Part shown: positions 1-7,526 of the stretch, piece by piece
Numbering within the stretch: position 1 is the stretch's first letter
Layout of the letters: every line of letters starts with the position of its first letter
Origin: Psychroserpens burtonensis DSM 12212
Lineage (GTDB): Bacteria > Bacteroidota > Bacteroidia > Flavobacteriales > Flavobacteriaceae
DNA length: 64,000 bases
NCBI RefSeq assembly: GCF_000425305.1
Contig: NZ_AUDE01000012.1
Location: 103,264 to 167,263, forward strand
Direction of reading: 5' to 3'
Notes under the pieces: generated by a model
What the model was told of the DNA's origin: nothing
Seen by the model: only the letters and a program-made list of their open reading frames with translations
The model's database searches: none
Program-made: the position numbers and the translations under genes

Positions 1-338
1 ATATTATGCAAGAGGTTGAAGCCATTTGTGATCGTGTGATCATTATTAATAAGGGTGAAATCGTTGCCGACAAAAAACTTAAAGACTTGCGTAATGAGAA
101 GGAACAAACAGTCATTGTAGAGTTTGATTATCGTGTTGAAGAGGCTTTTCTAATTAAGCTACCTAATGCGAAAACCGTGACAAATACGCATGATTTCACT
201 TATGAAATTACATTTTCTACTGGACAAGACATGCGTTCTTATGTGTTCGATTTTGCACACGATAATAAACTAAAAATTCTTCAGTTGAATCAAAAAAACG
301 CGAGTTTAGAAACTTTATTTAGGGAATTGACGAGTTGA
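1..338 (+). CDS. gldA: GldA-like ABC transporter ATP-binding protein, 3' end only
   Basis: Only the C-terminal ~111 residues are in the window; the reading frame is open through the left edge, so the ATG at position 6 is internal. The fragment begins just after where the switch histidine would be (MQEVEAICDRVIIINKGEIV), which is the typical end of an ABC ATPase nucleotide-binding domain, followed by the ~75-residue accessory C-terminal domain of the gliding/multidrug type. In Flavobacteriaceae this arrangement usually belongs to GldA, the ATPase that works with the GldF/GldG membrane proteins in gliding motility. The Walker motifs are outside the window, so the symbol rests on resemblance of the tail only; another ABC-2 ATPase is possible. 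Confidence 0.7.
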   Translation, partial: IMQEVEAICDRVIIINKGEIVADKKLKDLRNEKEQTVIVEFDYRVEEAFLIKLPNAKTVTNTHDFTYEITFSTGQDMRSYVFDFAHDNKLKILQLNQKNASLETLFRELTS

Positions 339-365
339 AAGTTATGATCCACTTCAGAAAATATC

Positions 366-889
366 ATGAATTTAAAAAGAAAGTTAGATCACATCGACTC
401 TGAAATTAAAAACGGAATAAATTAAAAGCAACAAATAGGTTGCGCAACCTAATTCAATAAAACCCAAACGACACTCAGCTAAATAATAAACGTGCTGAAT
501 TATATTATGAAAGCGGGTTTTTAGATGCTGCCGGAAAACATTGGGTTTTGTTCCAACCTACTAATGACGGAATTAAAAAATGGGTCGAAATTTATGATAA
601 ATCGGTAAATTATTCTGGCCACCAAATTTTAAAGGACATAACTTTTCGAGGAGATGAATCTAAACTTTCTGAATTTGCTAAAAAGAAATTGCCAGAACTA
701 GAATCTCATAGCAAAATAACAACACATCATATTCGCAAATTCAGACCTAAAGGCAACAACTCTAAAAATCAAAAACACAGGCAAACAATTAATGATAAAT
801 TAATAGGATATGGAATATTTGGAATGCTTGTGATAGTCCTTATTCTAATTTTAGTTCGATTTATAACGGTTATTGATTGGGTTTTTTAA
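366..889 (+). pseudogene. Decayed gene with C-terminal membrane anchor; ORF 548-889 still open
   Basis: An ATG at 366 opens a 19-codon frame that stops at about 425. A second frame opens at 461 and runs without an ATG to 889, reading through KRAELYYESGFLDAAGKHW and on to a C-terminal hydrophobic segment (about the last 25 residues). The second frame is protein-like well upstream of the only possible start (TTG at 548), so the N-terminus was probably separated by a frameshift between about 420 and 460. The product is unrecognised: a charged soluble part of ~85 residues followed by one membrane helix. It could still be expressed from the TTG, but I see no convincing ribosome binding site there. 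Confidence 0.4.
436..451. repeat. 16-bp perfect palindrome
   Basis: TAGGTTGCGCAACCTA is fully self-complementary. It lies in the broken part of the 366-889 gene, where the reading frame changes. It could be an operator or just a scar; nothing else in the window repeats it. Confidence 0.5.
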
Positions 890-947
890 CCATTACTACT
901 TCTAGATTCCTACCTTATTAAAGTAAATTCGAAACAAATCACAGGAA

Positions 948-1700
948 TTAATCTTCAAAAATAAGTGCACCAGTATAAAACTGTTCGACATCAACAACCA
1001 AAGGAGTATTCACAACAATCACATCGCCTGTGCTCCTAATTTCGCCTGTTAGCGATTGCTGTGCATTTATAATCAGGTCGTTGCTACTGCGTTGAAAGAG
1101 ATCAACACTCTGCGCTATTAAAAGACGCCCTTCAAAACGCGCATCACCAGAATAATATCCTAAAAATAGGTTGTCAACTTCCCCACTTATAAAAACAGAT
1201 GATAAGTTATTAACGATTACACTAAGCGTATTGCAATCAATTTCTAATATAAAATTACCATTTGTATTCACCGTATCTTCTTCAGTAAAATCCTCAGAAA
1301 TCAAAACCAAACTAGAATAATTTAAAACGCCTTGGCTACTCACATTTCCACCTGAGCCATTTCTAATTTCGGTAAGATTAGGTGCACTGACAAATACTTT
1401 TGTAATTCCATACTCGCGCGTCAAGTTACACGCATTATTATTGATCAATTTTAAACGACCCTCTTCTACTTTAACCTCAATATCCTCCATTAAATATTCC
1501 CCAGTTTGGACAGTTACTTTTTGAATTGGAGCGTCAATTAATATTAACTCTATGCGAGGAAAAACAGTAACCTCAGTAAATACCTCAACGTCATAATCTC
1601 TTTGAATGACATCACCAGCATTTTGAAAACAATCTGGCACATTCTCTCCATTACAAGACAATAGAACGATTGCAAACATTATGTACACTATTTTTTTCAT
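948..1700 (-). CDS. DUF2807 (head GIN domain) lipoprotein
   Basis: 250 residues beginning with a lipoprotein signal peptide whose lipobox reads VLLSC (Cys16), so the product is predicted to be membrane anchored, probably in the outer membrane. The rest is a run of short beta strands with repeated patterns such as VFVSAPNLTEIRNGSGGNV, the signature of the DUF2807 'head GIN' beta-solenoid family (adhesin-like; no enzyme activity known to me). Its ATG overlaps the stop of the upstream gene by 4 bases (ATGA), so the two are translationally coupled and probably work together at the cell surface. Confidence 0.8.
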   Translation of the reverse strand: MKKIVYIMFAIVLLSCNGENVPDCFQNAGDVIQRDYDVEVFTEVTVFPRIELILIDAPIQKVTVQTGEYLMEDIEVKVEEGRLKLINNNACNLTREYGITKVFVSAPNLTEIRNGSGGNVSSQGVLNYSSLVLISEDFTEEDTVNTNGNFILEIDCNTLSVIVNNLSSVFISGEVDNLFLGYYSGDARFEGRLLIAQSVDLFQRSSNDLIINAQQSLTGEIRSTGDVIVVNTPLVVDVEQFYTGALIFED

Positions 1701-2794
1701 AACCTAACTCCTATTCCAAATTCAACTGCTTCTGCTTTTGCACCATGAGATTTAAGCGTTATCGCACCAAATATCTTATCACCAAAATAACGTTTTAAAC
1801 CAATTCTATTATAAACGCGTCCTTCAAAATCATAAGGGTAATACACGTAATATCCCAATTGGGTTATAAATGACATTTTATTAATAAATAACTCGTGACC
1901 TACAAAAACACCAACACGTTTCCAATCTTCATCACCCGTAATATCAAACTCTGGAAAGGCAACAGAATAATACGTAATCAACTCTTCCAAGAATTTTGAA
2001 AAGAATACATCTGCACCAAATTGGATGGCACTTTTTCTATTTAATCGCTTGTCTGCATAGGCAGATATGATATAAAAGGGGTATTGTCCAATACCAATCA
2101 CATCACTTTCATTAACTCCACTTCTAAAAGCAAAATTATATTTTATGTTTTCTTTATATTTTTTTTCTTCGGAAAATGGAATATATTCGGGTTCGTTCTC
2201 ATAATTAAACAAATAATTAGCGCCAACGTTAAATACAAACGTATTTGTGGACGTATTTGGTGCTCTAAAGTTGGCATTAGAATAATGGATGACTGAAATA
2301 CCTGCTTGTAATCCTAAACCTTTAAAGATATTCTCTTTTCTATAATTAAGCATTAAGTAGGTGGAACTCATCAAATCTGAACCATAAGCATTGTTCAAAA
2401 AGTTAGTATTCTTATCATAAGGATTCGTGGTGTAAGCAATCCCTTGTCCTATTCTAAAGTTAAGATTACGATTTAAAAAATAAAAATTATAATGTGCATA
2501 CAAGCTGTAATTTTCACCTAAATTTTTATTTTTCATATCCTGATAGATGAATGAAAAACCCCAATCTGGGTAGTTATATCTACTTTCCCAGTCTTTAAAT
2601 CCGTATGTTTTCTTATTGTAACTTAATATCAATCCGGTAGGATGATCTGTTATTAAATGAGAAATATCTGAATTGTGCTCTAAGATTGTTCCGTAGAATA
2701 CATTCGCATCTAAAGTAAAGAGATTAGGATCTTCTTCTTGAGCAAAAGCAGGCGCACAAAACACACAGAATAGGTAGGCTAAAAAACGATTCAT
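1697..2794 (-). CDS. Acyloxyacyl hydrolase (PagL-like) outer-membrane protein
   Basis: 365 residues from the chosen start. The ATG at 2794 is preferred over one 60 bases upstream because it begins directly with a signal peptide (MNRFLAYLFC...FAQ). The body alternates aromatic beta strands typical of a small outer-membrane barrel, and contains IHYSNANFRAPNTSTN, matching the His-Ser-Asn catalytic segment of lipid A 3-O-deacylases (PagL) and their Bacteroidota relatives. The expected role is removing an acyl chain from lipid A in the outer membrane; activity is inferred from the motif only. It is followed by the overlapping DUF2807 gene and preceded, 97 bases upstream, by metX, with no clear terminator between. 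Confidence 0.72.
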   Translation of the reverse strand: MNRFLAYLFCVFCAPAFAQEEDPNLFTLDANVFYGTILEHNSDISHLITDHPTGLILSYNKKTYGFKDWESRYNYPDWGFSFIYQDMKNKNLGENYSLYAHYNFYFLNRNLNFRIGQGIAYTTNPYDKNTNFLNNAYGSDLMSSTYLMLNYRKENIFKGLGLQAGISVIHYSNANFRAPNTSTNTFVFNVGANYLFNYENEPEYIPFSEEKKYKENIKYNFAFRSGVNESDVIGIGQYPFYIISAYADKRLNRKSAIQFGADVFFSKFLEELITYYSVAFPEFDITGDEDWKRVGVFVGHELFINKMSFITQLGYYVYYPYDFEGRVYNRIGLKRYFGDKIFGAITLKSHGAKAEAVEFGIGVRL

Positions 2795-2891
2795 AAATCT
2801 AGTTAGAGCGTAAAAGTATGTAATTAATTTCAACGCTTTAAACTCTATACGCAAAAAACAAAATTTGAGTTTTAAATTATAATAGATTCAC

Positions 2892-3908
2892 CTAAATACA
2901 CTTTTTCAGAACAGTTTCATAATTACAAGATATTTCAGTTTTAAAAATAGGGGCTAAAAATTTAGACAATTGCCCAAACTCAATTAAAAAAGCATCGTGA
3001 CCATGAATCGAGTTAATTTCATTTATGGTGACATTATCTTTAATTAATTTTAAATCCACATAGGTTTCCCAGTTCTCATCCGCTTTAAAAAAGAGATCAC
3101 TATTGATGGTTACAATATGAATATTTGAACTAATTCTTGATGCCACAGCACTAAACGAAGATCGACCTCTAGTAATATCAACAGTTCTTAATACTTGGTT
3201 GAGCAGCTTATATGCCGAAACATTAAAACGTTCATTCAATATCTTACCATGGTGATTAAGCCAGCTCTCCACATTAAAAATTGTATTTGTGTTTTCACTT
3301 CTTCGAAATTTGCTCGTCAAAGACTCTGGCGTGCGATATAAGGTCATCGCATGCATTCTTGCATCTACTAATGGTTCTCTTGAATTGTTTAACAAAGCAT
3401 CTTGGATATGACAATTCGCAATTAACCAATCTGTAGATTTCCAATCTGTAGCAATTGGGACCAGATTATGTATCAAATCCGGCTCTAAAGCTGCTAATTC
3501 CCATGCAATCGCACCTCCAACAGAACCACCAATAACAGCAAAAAGTTCATGAATTTTTAATAAACTAAGACCTTCCGCAAAGATTCTAGCAATATCTCTA
3601 GCGGTGAAATCTTTATAGTTTTCAATGCGATTGCTTTGGTTTTCATCATATCCATTTCCTGGAATATTGAACGCTAAAACCGTGTAAACATTTGTATTTA
3701 TACATTTATTTTTACCAATTAGATCATTCCACCAACCCTTTTTTCCGCAGACATTAGAATTACCCGTTAAGGCATGATTAACCATTACTATTGGTGCATC
3801 ATACAGAGGTCGCCCAAATATTTGATACGACAAATTGATGGCTTGTGATTGGCCATTTTCAGTAAAGAAATTAGGAATCACAATATATTTTAAGGATAGC
3901 ATACGCAT
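2892..3908 (-). CDS. metX: Homoserine O-acetyltransferase family alpha/beta hydrolase
   Basis: 338 residues with the alpha/beta-hydrolase layout of MetX: NHALTGN near residue 45 (oxyanion region), nucleophile elbow GGSVGG with Ser129, and GHDAFL with the catalytic His at about 304. MetX moves an acetyl group from acetyl-CoA to homoserine, giving the substrate for MetY. It starts 5 bases after the metY stop, so the two form one transcript under the SAM-I riboswitch. The protein is somewhat shorter than usual for MetX (about 350-380) and the elbow has Val where Met is more common, so a related acyltransferase is possible, but the context fits methionine synthesis. Confidence 0.85.
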   Translation of the reverse strand: MRMLSLKYIVIPNFFTENGQSQAINLSYQIFGRPLYDAPIVMVNHALTGNSNVCGKKGWWNDLIGKNKCINTNVYTVLAFNIPGNGYDENQSNRIENYKDFTARDIARIFAEGLSLLKIHELFAVIGGSVGGAIAWELAALEPDLIHNLVPIATDWKSTDWLIANCHIQDALLNNSREPLVDARMHAMTLYRTPESLTSKFRRSENTNTIFNVESWLNHHGKILNERFNVSAYKLLNQVLRTVDITRGRSSFSAVASRISSNIHIVTINSDLFFKADENWETYVDLKLIKDNVTINEINSIHGHDAFLIEFGQLSKFLAPIFKTEISCNYETVLKKCI

Positions 3909-3913
3909 AATTT

Positions 3914-5206
3914 TTAGGCTAAAAGTGCTTGTTTAACTGCTATAAAAGCATTTTTCAAATCGGCTTTCAAATCATCAATATTTTCGATACCAACAGACAG
4001 ACGAATTAAATCTTTAGTAACACCTGTCGCTTCTTGCGCTTCATTACTTAATTGCTGGTGTGTTGTGCTCGCTGGATGAATAATTAATGATTTGGTATCA
4101 CCAATATTTGCCAATAATGAAAATAATTTAGTTGTATCTGCTACTTTTTTAGCAGATTCATATCCACCTTCAACCCCAAAAGTCACAATCCCACTTTGTC
4201 CATTTGGCAAATATTTTTTAGCTAAATCTTTATATTTACTGGTCGCTAACCCTGGATAATTTACCCAGCTCACTTCTGGTTGTTCTTGTAACCATTTTGC
4301 TAATTCTAAAGCATTTTCACTATGCTTTTTAATACGCAATTCTAAAGTTTCTAAACCTTGAATAATTTGAAAAGCATTAAACGGACTCAAAGCTCCTCCA
4401 TAATCACGCAATCCTTCAATTCTAATTTTTGCTATAAATGCCGCCGGACCAATAGTTTCACTATACACTAATCCGTGATATCCAGCCGATGGCTCAGTGA
4501 ATTCTGGGAATTTCCCGTTAGTCCAATCAAAAGTTCCTGCATCGACGATAATTCCGCCTAAAGAAGTACCATTACCATTAATGTATTTTGTTAAGGAATG
4601 TATGACGATGTTAGCGCCATATTCAATTGGATTTAATAGATAAGGAGTTGCTACTGTGTTATCGACGATCAATGGCACTTTATGTGCTTTAGCTTCTTTA
4701 GAAATTGCTTCAATATCTAAGACATCTAATTTTGGGTTTCCTAAAGACTCAACAAAAAAAGCTCTGGTATTTCCTTGAGCTGCTCTCTCAAAATTTTCAG
4801 GATTTGAAGGATCCACAAATGTTGTTGTGATACCATGTCGTGGTAAGGTAACACTCAATAGGTTGTAAGTTCCTCCATACAAACTACTTGATGCAACAAT
4901 ATGATCTCCAGCTTTTAAAAGCGTTAATAGTGTTGTTGAAATAGCGGCTGTACCTGATGCAGTTGCGACCGCTGCAATCCCACCTTCAAGGGCTGCGAGA
5001 CGTTGTTCTAAGACATCGTTGGTTGGGTTATTTAAACGTGTGTAGATAAATCCTGGAACAGATAAATTAAATCGTCCTGCTGCATCATCTGAATCGTCAA
5101 ACACATAAGCTGTAGTTTGATAAATTGGGACCGCTCGTGTTCCTCCATTTTTACTAACGTCGTGTCCTGCGTGCAACGCTTTGGTTGCGAATTTTTGTGT
5201 ACTCAT
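3914..5206 (-). CDS. metY: O-acetylhomoserine sulfhydrylase (PLP-dependent)
   Basis: 430 residues, the usual length for the Cys/Met metabolism PLP family. The PLP lysine is K207 in SLTKYINGNG, and the cofactor/substrate segments SGTAAIS (84-90) and SLYGGTYNLL (108-117) are present. The enzyme makes homocysteine from O-acetylhomoserine and sulfide (or related thiols) in the cytoplasm. It is the first gene of the metY-metX transcript. The leader contains a SAM-I riboswitch and terminator, so it should be shut off when S-adenosylmethionine is abundant. Confidence 0.93.
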   Translation of the reverse strand: MSTQKFATKALHAGHDVSKNGGTRAVPIYQTTAYVFDDSDDAAGRFNLSVPGFIYTRLNNPTNDVLEQRLAALEGGIAAVATASGTAAISTTLLTLLKAGDHIVASSSLYGGTYNLLSVTLPRHGITTTFVDPSNPENFERAAQGNTRAFFVESLGNPKLDVLDIEAISKEAKAHKVPLIVDNTVATPYLLNPIEYGANIVIHSLTKYINGNGTSLGGIIVDAGTFDWTNGKFPEFTEPSAGYHGLVYSETIGPAAFIAKIRIEGLRDYGGALSPFNAFQIIQGLETLELRIKKHSENALELAKWLQEQPEVSWVNYPGLATSKYKDLAKKYLPNGQSGIVTFGVEGGYESAKKVADTTKLFSLLANIGDTKSLIIHPASTTHQQLSNEAQEATGVTKDLIRLSVGIENIDDLKADLKNAFIAVKQALLA

Positions 5207-5262
5207 TTTTCTAAGTTTTCGAGTTAAAATATATTAATTCAAAAGTCAAATAAGCCTCACTT

Positions 5263-5285
5263 GCCCTGAACATAGTCTAAGGATG
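5263..5285. repeat. Degenerate interspersed repeat (GCCCTGA...AGTC type)
   Basis: GCCCTGAACATAGTCTAAGG resembles the short intergenic repeat GCCCTGAGCGNAGTCGAAGGGC that I associate with flavobacterial genomes. It sits in the metY leader between the terminator and the start codon. It is degenerate here and no function is claimed. Confidence 0.35.
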
Positions 5286-5313
5286 AAGCATACTTAATAG
5301 AAAAATGTTATAA

Positions 5314-5342
5314 GAAAAAAGTAATTACAGATAAGTAATTAC
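5314..5342 (-). terminator. Intrinsic terminator in the metY leader (riboswitch expression platform)
   Basis: Read on the minus strand: GTAATTAC, a 6-base loop, GTAATTAC, then TTTTTTC. The two copies pair into an 8-bp stem followed by a U-run. It begins 7 bases after the last base of the SAM-I aptamer, where a transcription-attenuation platform is expected. The stem is all A/T except its terminal G-C pairs, so efficiency may be modest. Confidence 0.65.
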
Positions 5343-5348
5343 AGTTTG

Positions 5349-5467
5349 GTTATCTATCTAGCATCGATTTATGAATCGAACAACTGAGTAGAATTTAGCA
5401 CCTTCTTAATAAAATTAAGGGTTGCTAAGGTTTCAAAGGGTCTAATCCCTCCACCTTTCTTGATAAC
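5349..5467 (-). ncRNA. SAM-I riboswitch (S-box)
   Basis: On the minus strand the leader reads GTTATCAAGAAAGGTGGAGG, then GGATTAGACCC, then TTTGAAACCTTAGCAACC, then AAGGTGCTAAATTC. These are the conserved blocks of the S-box: the kink-turn/P2 side, GAAACC-GCAACC in J2/3-P3, and GGTGC-AATTC before P4. P4 is a perfect CGATT-cata-AATCG hairpin. P1 closes with GTTATC (5462-5467) against GATAAC (5349-5354). It lies 142 bases upstream of metY and controls the metY-metX operon; a terminator follows. Confidence 0.93.
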
Positions 5468-5727
5468 ATTTCAATACATGTTTGAACTTTGTTGGGTCAA
5501 AGATTGCAAAAAATATAGTTATAATCCAAATTAAATAGAGTAATTTTCTGTTTAACTATCATTTAACCTATTTAAACAGAAAATTTTTCTGTTATATTTA
5601 ATTATTACAATATTATATTCTGAAATATTAAAATTGGAGATTTTTGCTTTTAAAATAAAAGTCCGTTCTAAAATTCTATTAACATCCAATTAACTTGTAA
5701 TCGGTTTTCTAGTTTCAATAATAACTG

Positions 5728-5735
5728 TACTTTTG
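5728..5735 (+). promoter_or_regulatory. Probable -7 promoter element for metK transcript
   Basis: TACTTTTG fits the Bacteroidota consensus TAnnTTTG exactly. Transcription from here would begin about 5742, a few bases before the first paired base of the SAM-II aptamer, which is where the 5' end of a riboswitch transcript is expected. A TTG occurs at 5695-5697, but the 30-base gap is longer than the usual 19-21, so the -33 element is uncertain. Confidence 0.5.
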
Positions 5736-5748
5736 TAACCAGTTATTA

Positions 5749-5825
5749 GGGAGGAAAAATTTGTTCTGATTGCAACCTCTGACACTAAAATACATTTAGT
5801 GTTATAAAAATGCTAAAGCAGTTAG
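5749..5825 (+). ncRNA. SAM-II riboswitch upstream of metK
   Basis: The stretch fits the SAM-II plan: P1 5' arm GGAGG (5750-5754), loop 1 with ATTTGTTCTGATTGCAA, P1 3' arm CCTCT (5776-5780), then TATAAAAATGCTAAAGCAG, the highly conserved 3' part. Between P1 and that part sits an extra hairpin, ACACTAAA-ataca-TTTAGTGT (5782-5802), in the position where SAM-II can tolerate an insertion. The pseudoknot helix is shorter and less obvious than in the textbook alphaproteobacterial examples. It belongs to the plus-strand metK leader, 120 bases before the gene. Confidence 0.8.
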
Positions 5826-5916
5826 TTTTCAACTTCTCTAGCGACCAAGCAATCTCAAAATTCCTCACCAAGAATTGTCAAAACAATTCTAACCTCTCCA
5901 AAGGAAAGGTGAAAAA

Positions 5917-5979
5917 ATGAAGTTCAATAAATTTAAAAATTTATATGTCATATTTATTTACTTCGGAAAGTGTCTCTGA
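5917..5979 (+). CDS. Possible 20-codon leader ORF overlapping metK
   Basis: An ATG at 5917 is preceded by AAGGAAAGGTG (5901-5911), the most Shine-Dalgarno-like sequence in the leader, and opens a 20-codon frame rich in Lys, Phe and Asn. It ends at 5979, 35 bases inside metK in another frame. It could couple ribosome loading to metK or be chance; no family is recognised. The real metK ATG (5945) itself has no purine-rich site in front of it. Confidence 0.3.
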   Translation: MKFNKFKNLYVIFIYFGKCL

Positions 5980-7198
5980 AGGCCATCCAGATAAAGTAGC
6001 AGATCAAATTAGCGATGCTTTAATTGATCATTTTTTAGCTTTTGATAGCGAATCAAAAGTAGCTTGTGAAACCTTAGTTACTACTGGTCAAGTTGTTTTG
6101 GCTGGTGAGGTAAAATCGAACGCCTATTTAGATGTTCAAAAAATTGCACGTGATACCATTAACAAAATTGGCTACACAAAAAGCGAATATATGTTTGACG
6201 GGAACTCATGTGGTGTGTTTTCGGCAATCCATGAACAATCTGAAGATATCAATCGTGGTGTTGACAGAGCTAGTAAAGAGGAGCAAGGTGCAGGTGACCA
6301 AGGAATGATGTTTGGTTATGCAACTCGCGAAACTGACAACTACATGCCTTTAGCATTAGACTTATCTCATAGGATTTTAAAAGAACTCGCCGATTTGAGA
6401 CGAGAAAATAAAGATATTACCTATATACGTCCAGACTCTAAAAGTCAAGTAACTATTGAGTATAGTGATGATAATATACCGCAACGTATTGATGCTATAG
6501 TTGTGTCTACACAGCATGATGATTTTGATGAAGACGAAGTGATGTTAACTAAAATTAGAAAAGATATCGTTTCTATTTTAATCCCAAGAGTGGTTGCTAA
6601 ATTGCCAGAGCATATTCAAGCCTTATTTAATGACCAAATCACGTATCATATTAATCCAACAGGGAAATTTGTAATTGGAGGACCTCATGGAGATACAGGC
6701 TTAACAGGACGAAAAATTATTGTAGATACCTATGGCGGAAAAGGTGGTCATGGTGGTGGTGCTTTCTCAGGAAAAGACCCAAGTAAAGTAGATAGAAGTG
6801 CTGCTTATGCTACGAGACATATTGCAAAAAACATGGTGGCAGCCGGTATTTGTGACGAATTATTAGTTCAAGTCAGTTATGCAATTGGTGTCGTAGAACC
6901 AACGTCCATTTATGTAGATACTTATGGCACTTGTCCATTTAATATTACAGACGGAGAGATTGCTTCAAAAATCAGAGGTATTTTTGATATGCGACCAGCA
7001 GCTATTGAAGAGCGTTTAAAATTACGCCAGCCAATGTATAGTGAAACTGCAGCTTATGGTCACATGGGAAGAAAAAATGAAACTGTAAGCAAAACATTTT
7101 CTCAACCTAATGGAGATGATTTAACGATGGATGTAGAATTATTTACATGGGAAAAATTGGATTATGTAGATAAGGTCAAAAAAGCGTTTGATTTATAA
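5945..7198 (+). CDS. metK: S-adenosylmethionine synthase
   Basis: 417 residues, start fixed by the canonical [19 protein letters not shown] near the N-terminus. The family hexapeptide-like loops [12 protein letters not shown] (about 118-129) and [19 protein letters not shown] (about 269-287) are intact. It joins ATP and methionine to give S-adenosylmethionine in the cytoplasm. The gene is divergent from metY, and the two leaders carry different SAM riboswitch classes, so synthesis of homocysteine and of SAM both respond to SAM. Its last 69 bases have a diverged copy at 11911-11979. Confidence 0.97.
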   Translation: MSYLFTSESVSEGHPDKVADQISDALIDHFLAFDSESKVACETLVTTGQVVLAGEVKSNAYLDVQKIARDTINKIGYTKSEYMFDGNSCGVFSAIHEQSEDINRGVDRASKEEQGAGDQGMMFGYATRETDNYMPLALDLSHRILKELADLRRENKDITYIRPDSKSQVTIEYSDDNIPQRIDAIVVSTQHDDFDEDEVMLTKIRKDIVSILIPRVVAKLPEHIQALFNDQITYHINPTGKFVIGGPHGDTGLTGRKIIVDTYGGKGGHGGGAFSGKDPSKVDRSAAYATRHIAKNMVAAGICDELLVQVSYAIGVVEPTSIYVDTYGTCPFNITDGEIASKIRGIFDMRPAAIEERLKLRQPMYSETAAYGHMGRKNETVSKTFSQPNGDDLTMDVELFTWEKLDYVDKVKKAFDL

Positions 7199-7223
7199 AG
7201 ATTATAAGCTATTAATATTGAAG

Positions 7224-7254
7224 CCTCTAAATTAAATATTTAGAGGTTTTTTTA
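7224..7254 (+). terminator. Intrinsic terminator after metK
   Basis: CCTCTAAA, a 7-base loop, TTTAGAGG, then TTTTTTTA. Placed 26 bases after the metK stop. Confidence 0.85.
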
Positions 7255-7314
7255 TTTTTAGAGAATTTATATATGATATCCAAACCATAAATTTTAACAT
7301 TTATATTCTCAAAT

Positions 7315-7332
7315 ATACGTAGATCTACGTAT
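7315..7332. promoter_or_regulatory. 18-bp perfect palindrome, probable operator
   Basis: ATACGTAGATCTACGTAT is perfectly self-complementary. Its right edge overlaps a TTG (7332-7334) that stands 20 bases before GACTTTTG (7355-7362), a near match to the Bacteroidota -7 element, so a dimeric regulator bound here would cover the promoter of the following lipoprotein gene. Neither the regulator nor another copy is in the window. Confidence 0.5.
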
Positions 7333-7391
7333 TGACTTCTTCATAATTAAAGATGACTTTTGTTTCAACTAAATTATTAAACCTAAAATTT

Positions 7392-7484
7392 ATGAAACAA
7401 AAAGATAAACACCATTTTAGAATTGTTGTAATGCTTCTAGGAATTTTAACTTGCTTTATTAGTTGTCAAAAAGATGACTTTTAA
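7392..7484 (+). pseudogene. Lipoprotein signal peptide cut off from its gene by an in-frame stop
   Basis: An ATG at 7392 encodes a complete lipoprotein signal peptide (charged start, hydrophobic core, lipobox CFISC, then QKDDF) and meets TAA at 7482-7484. The frame continues without further stops into the 528-codon ORF from 7527, and the bases after the stop read EDLSDDIQFTLKKS, typical of the start of a mature lipoprotein. A single G-to-T change of a GAA codon would explain the stop. Confidence 0.7.
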
Positions 7485-7526
7485 GAAGATTTAAGCGATG
7501 ACATACAATTTACACTTAAAAAATCG

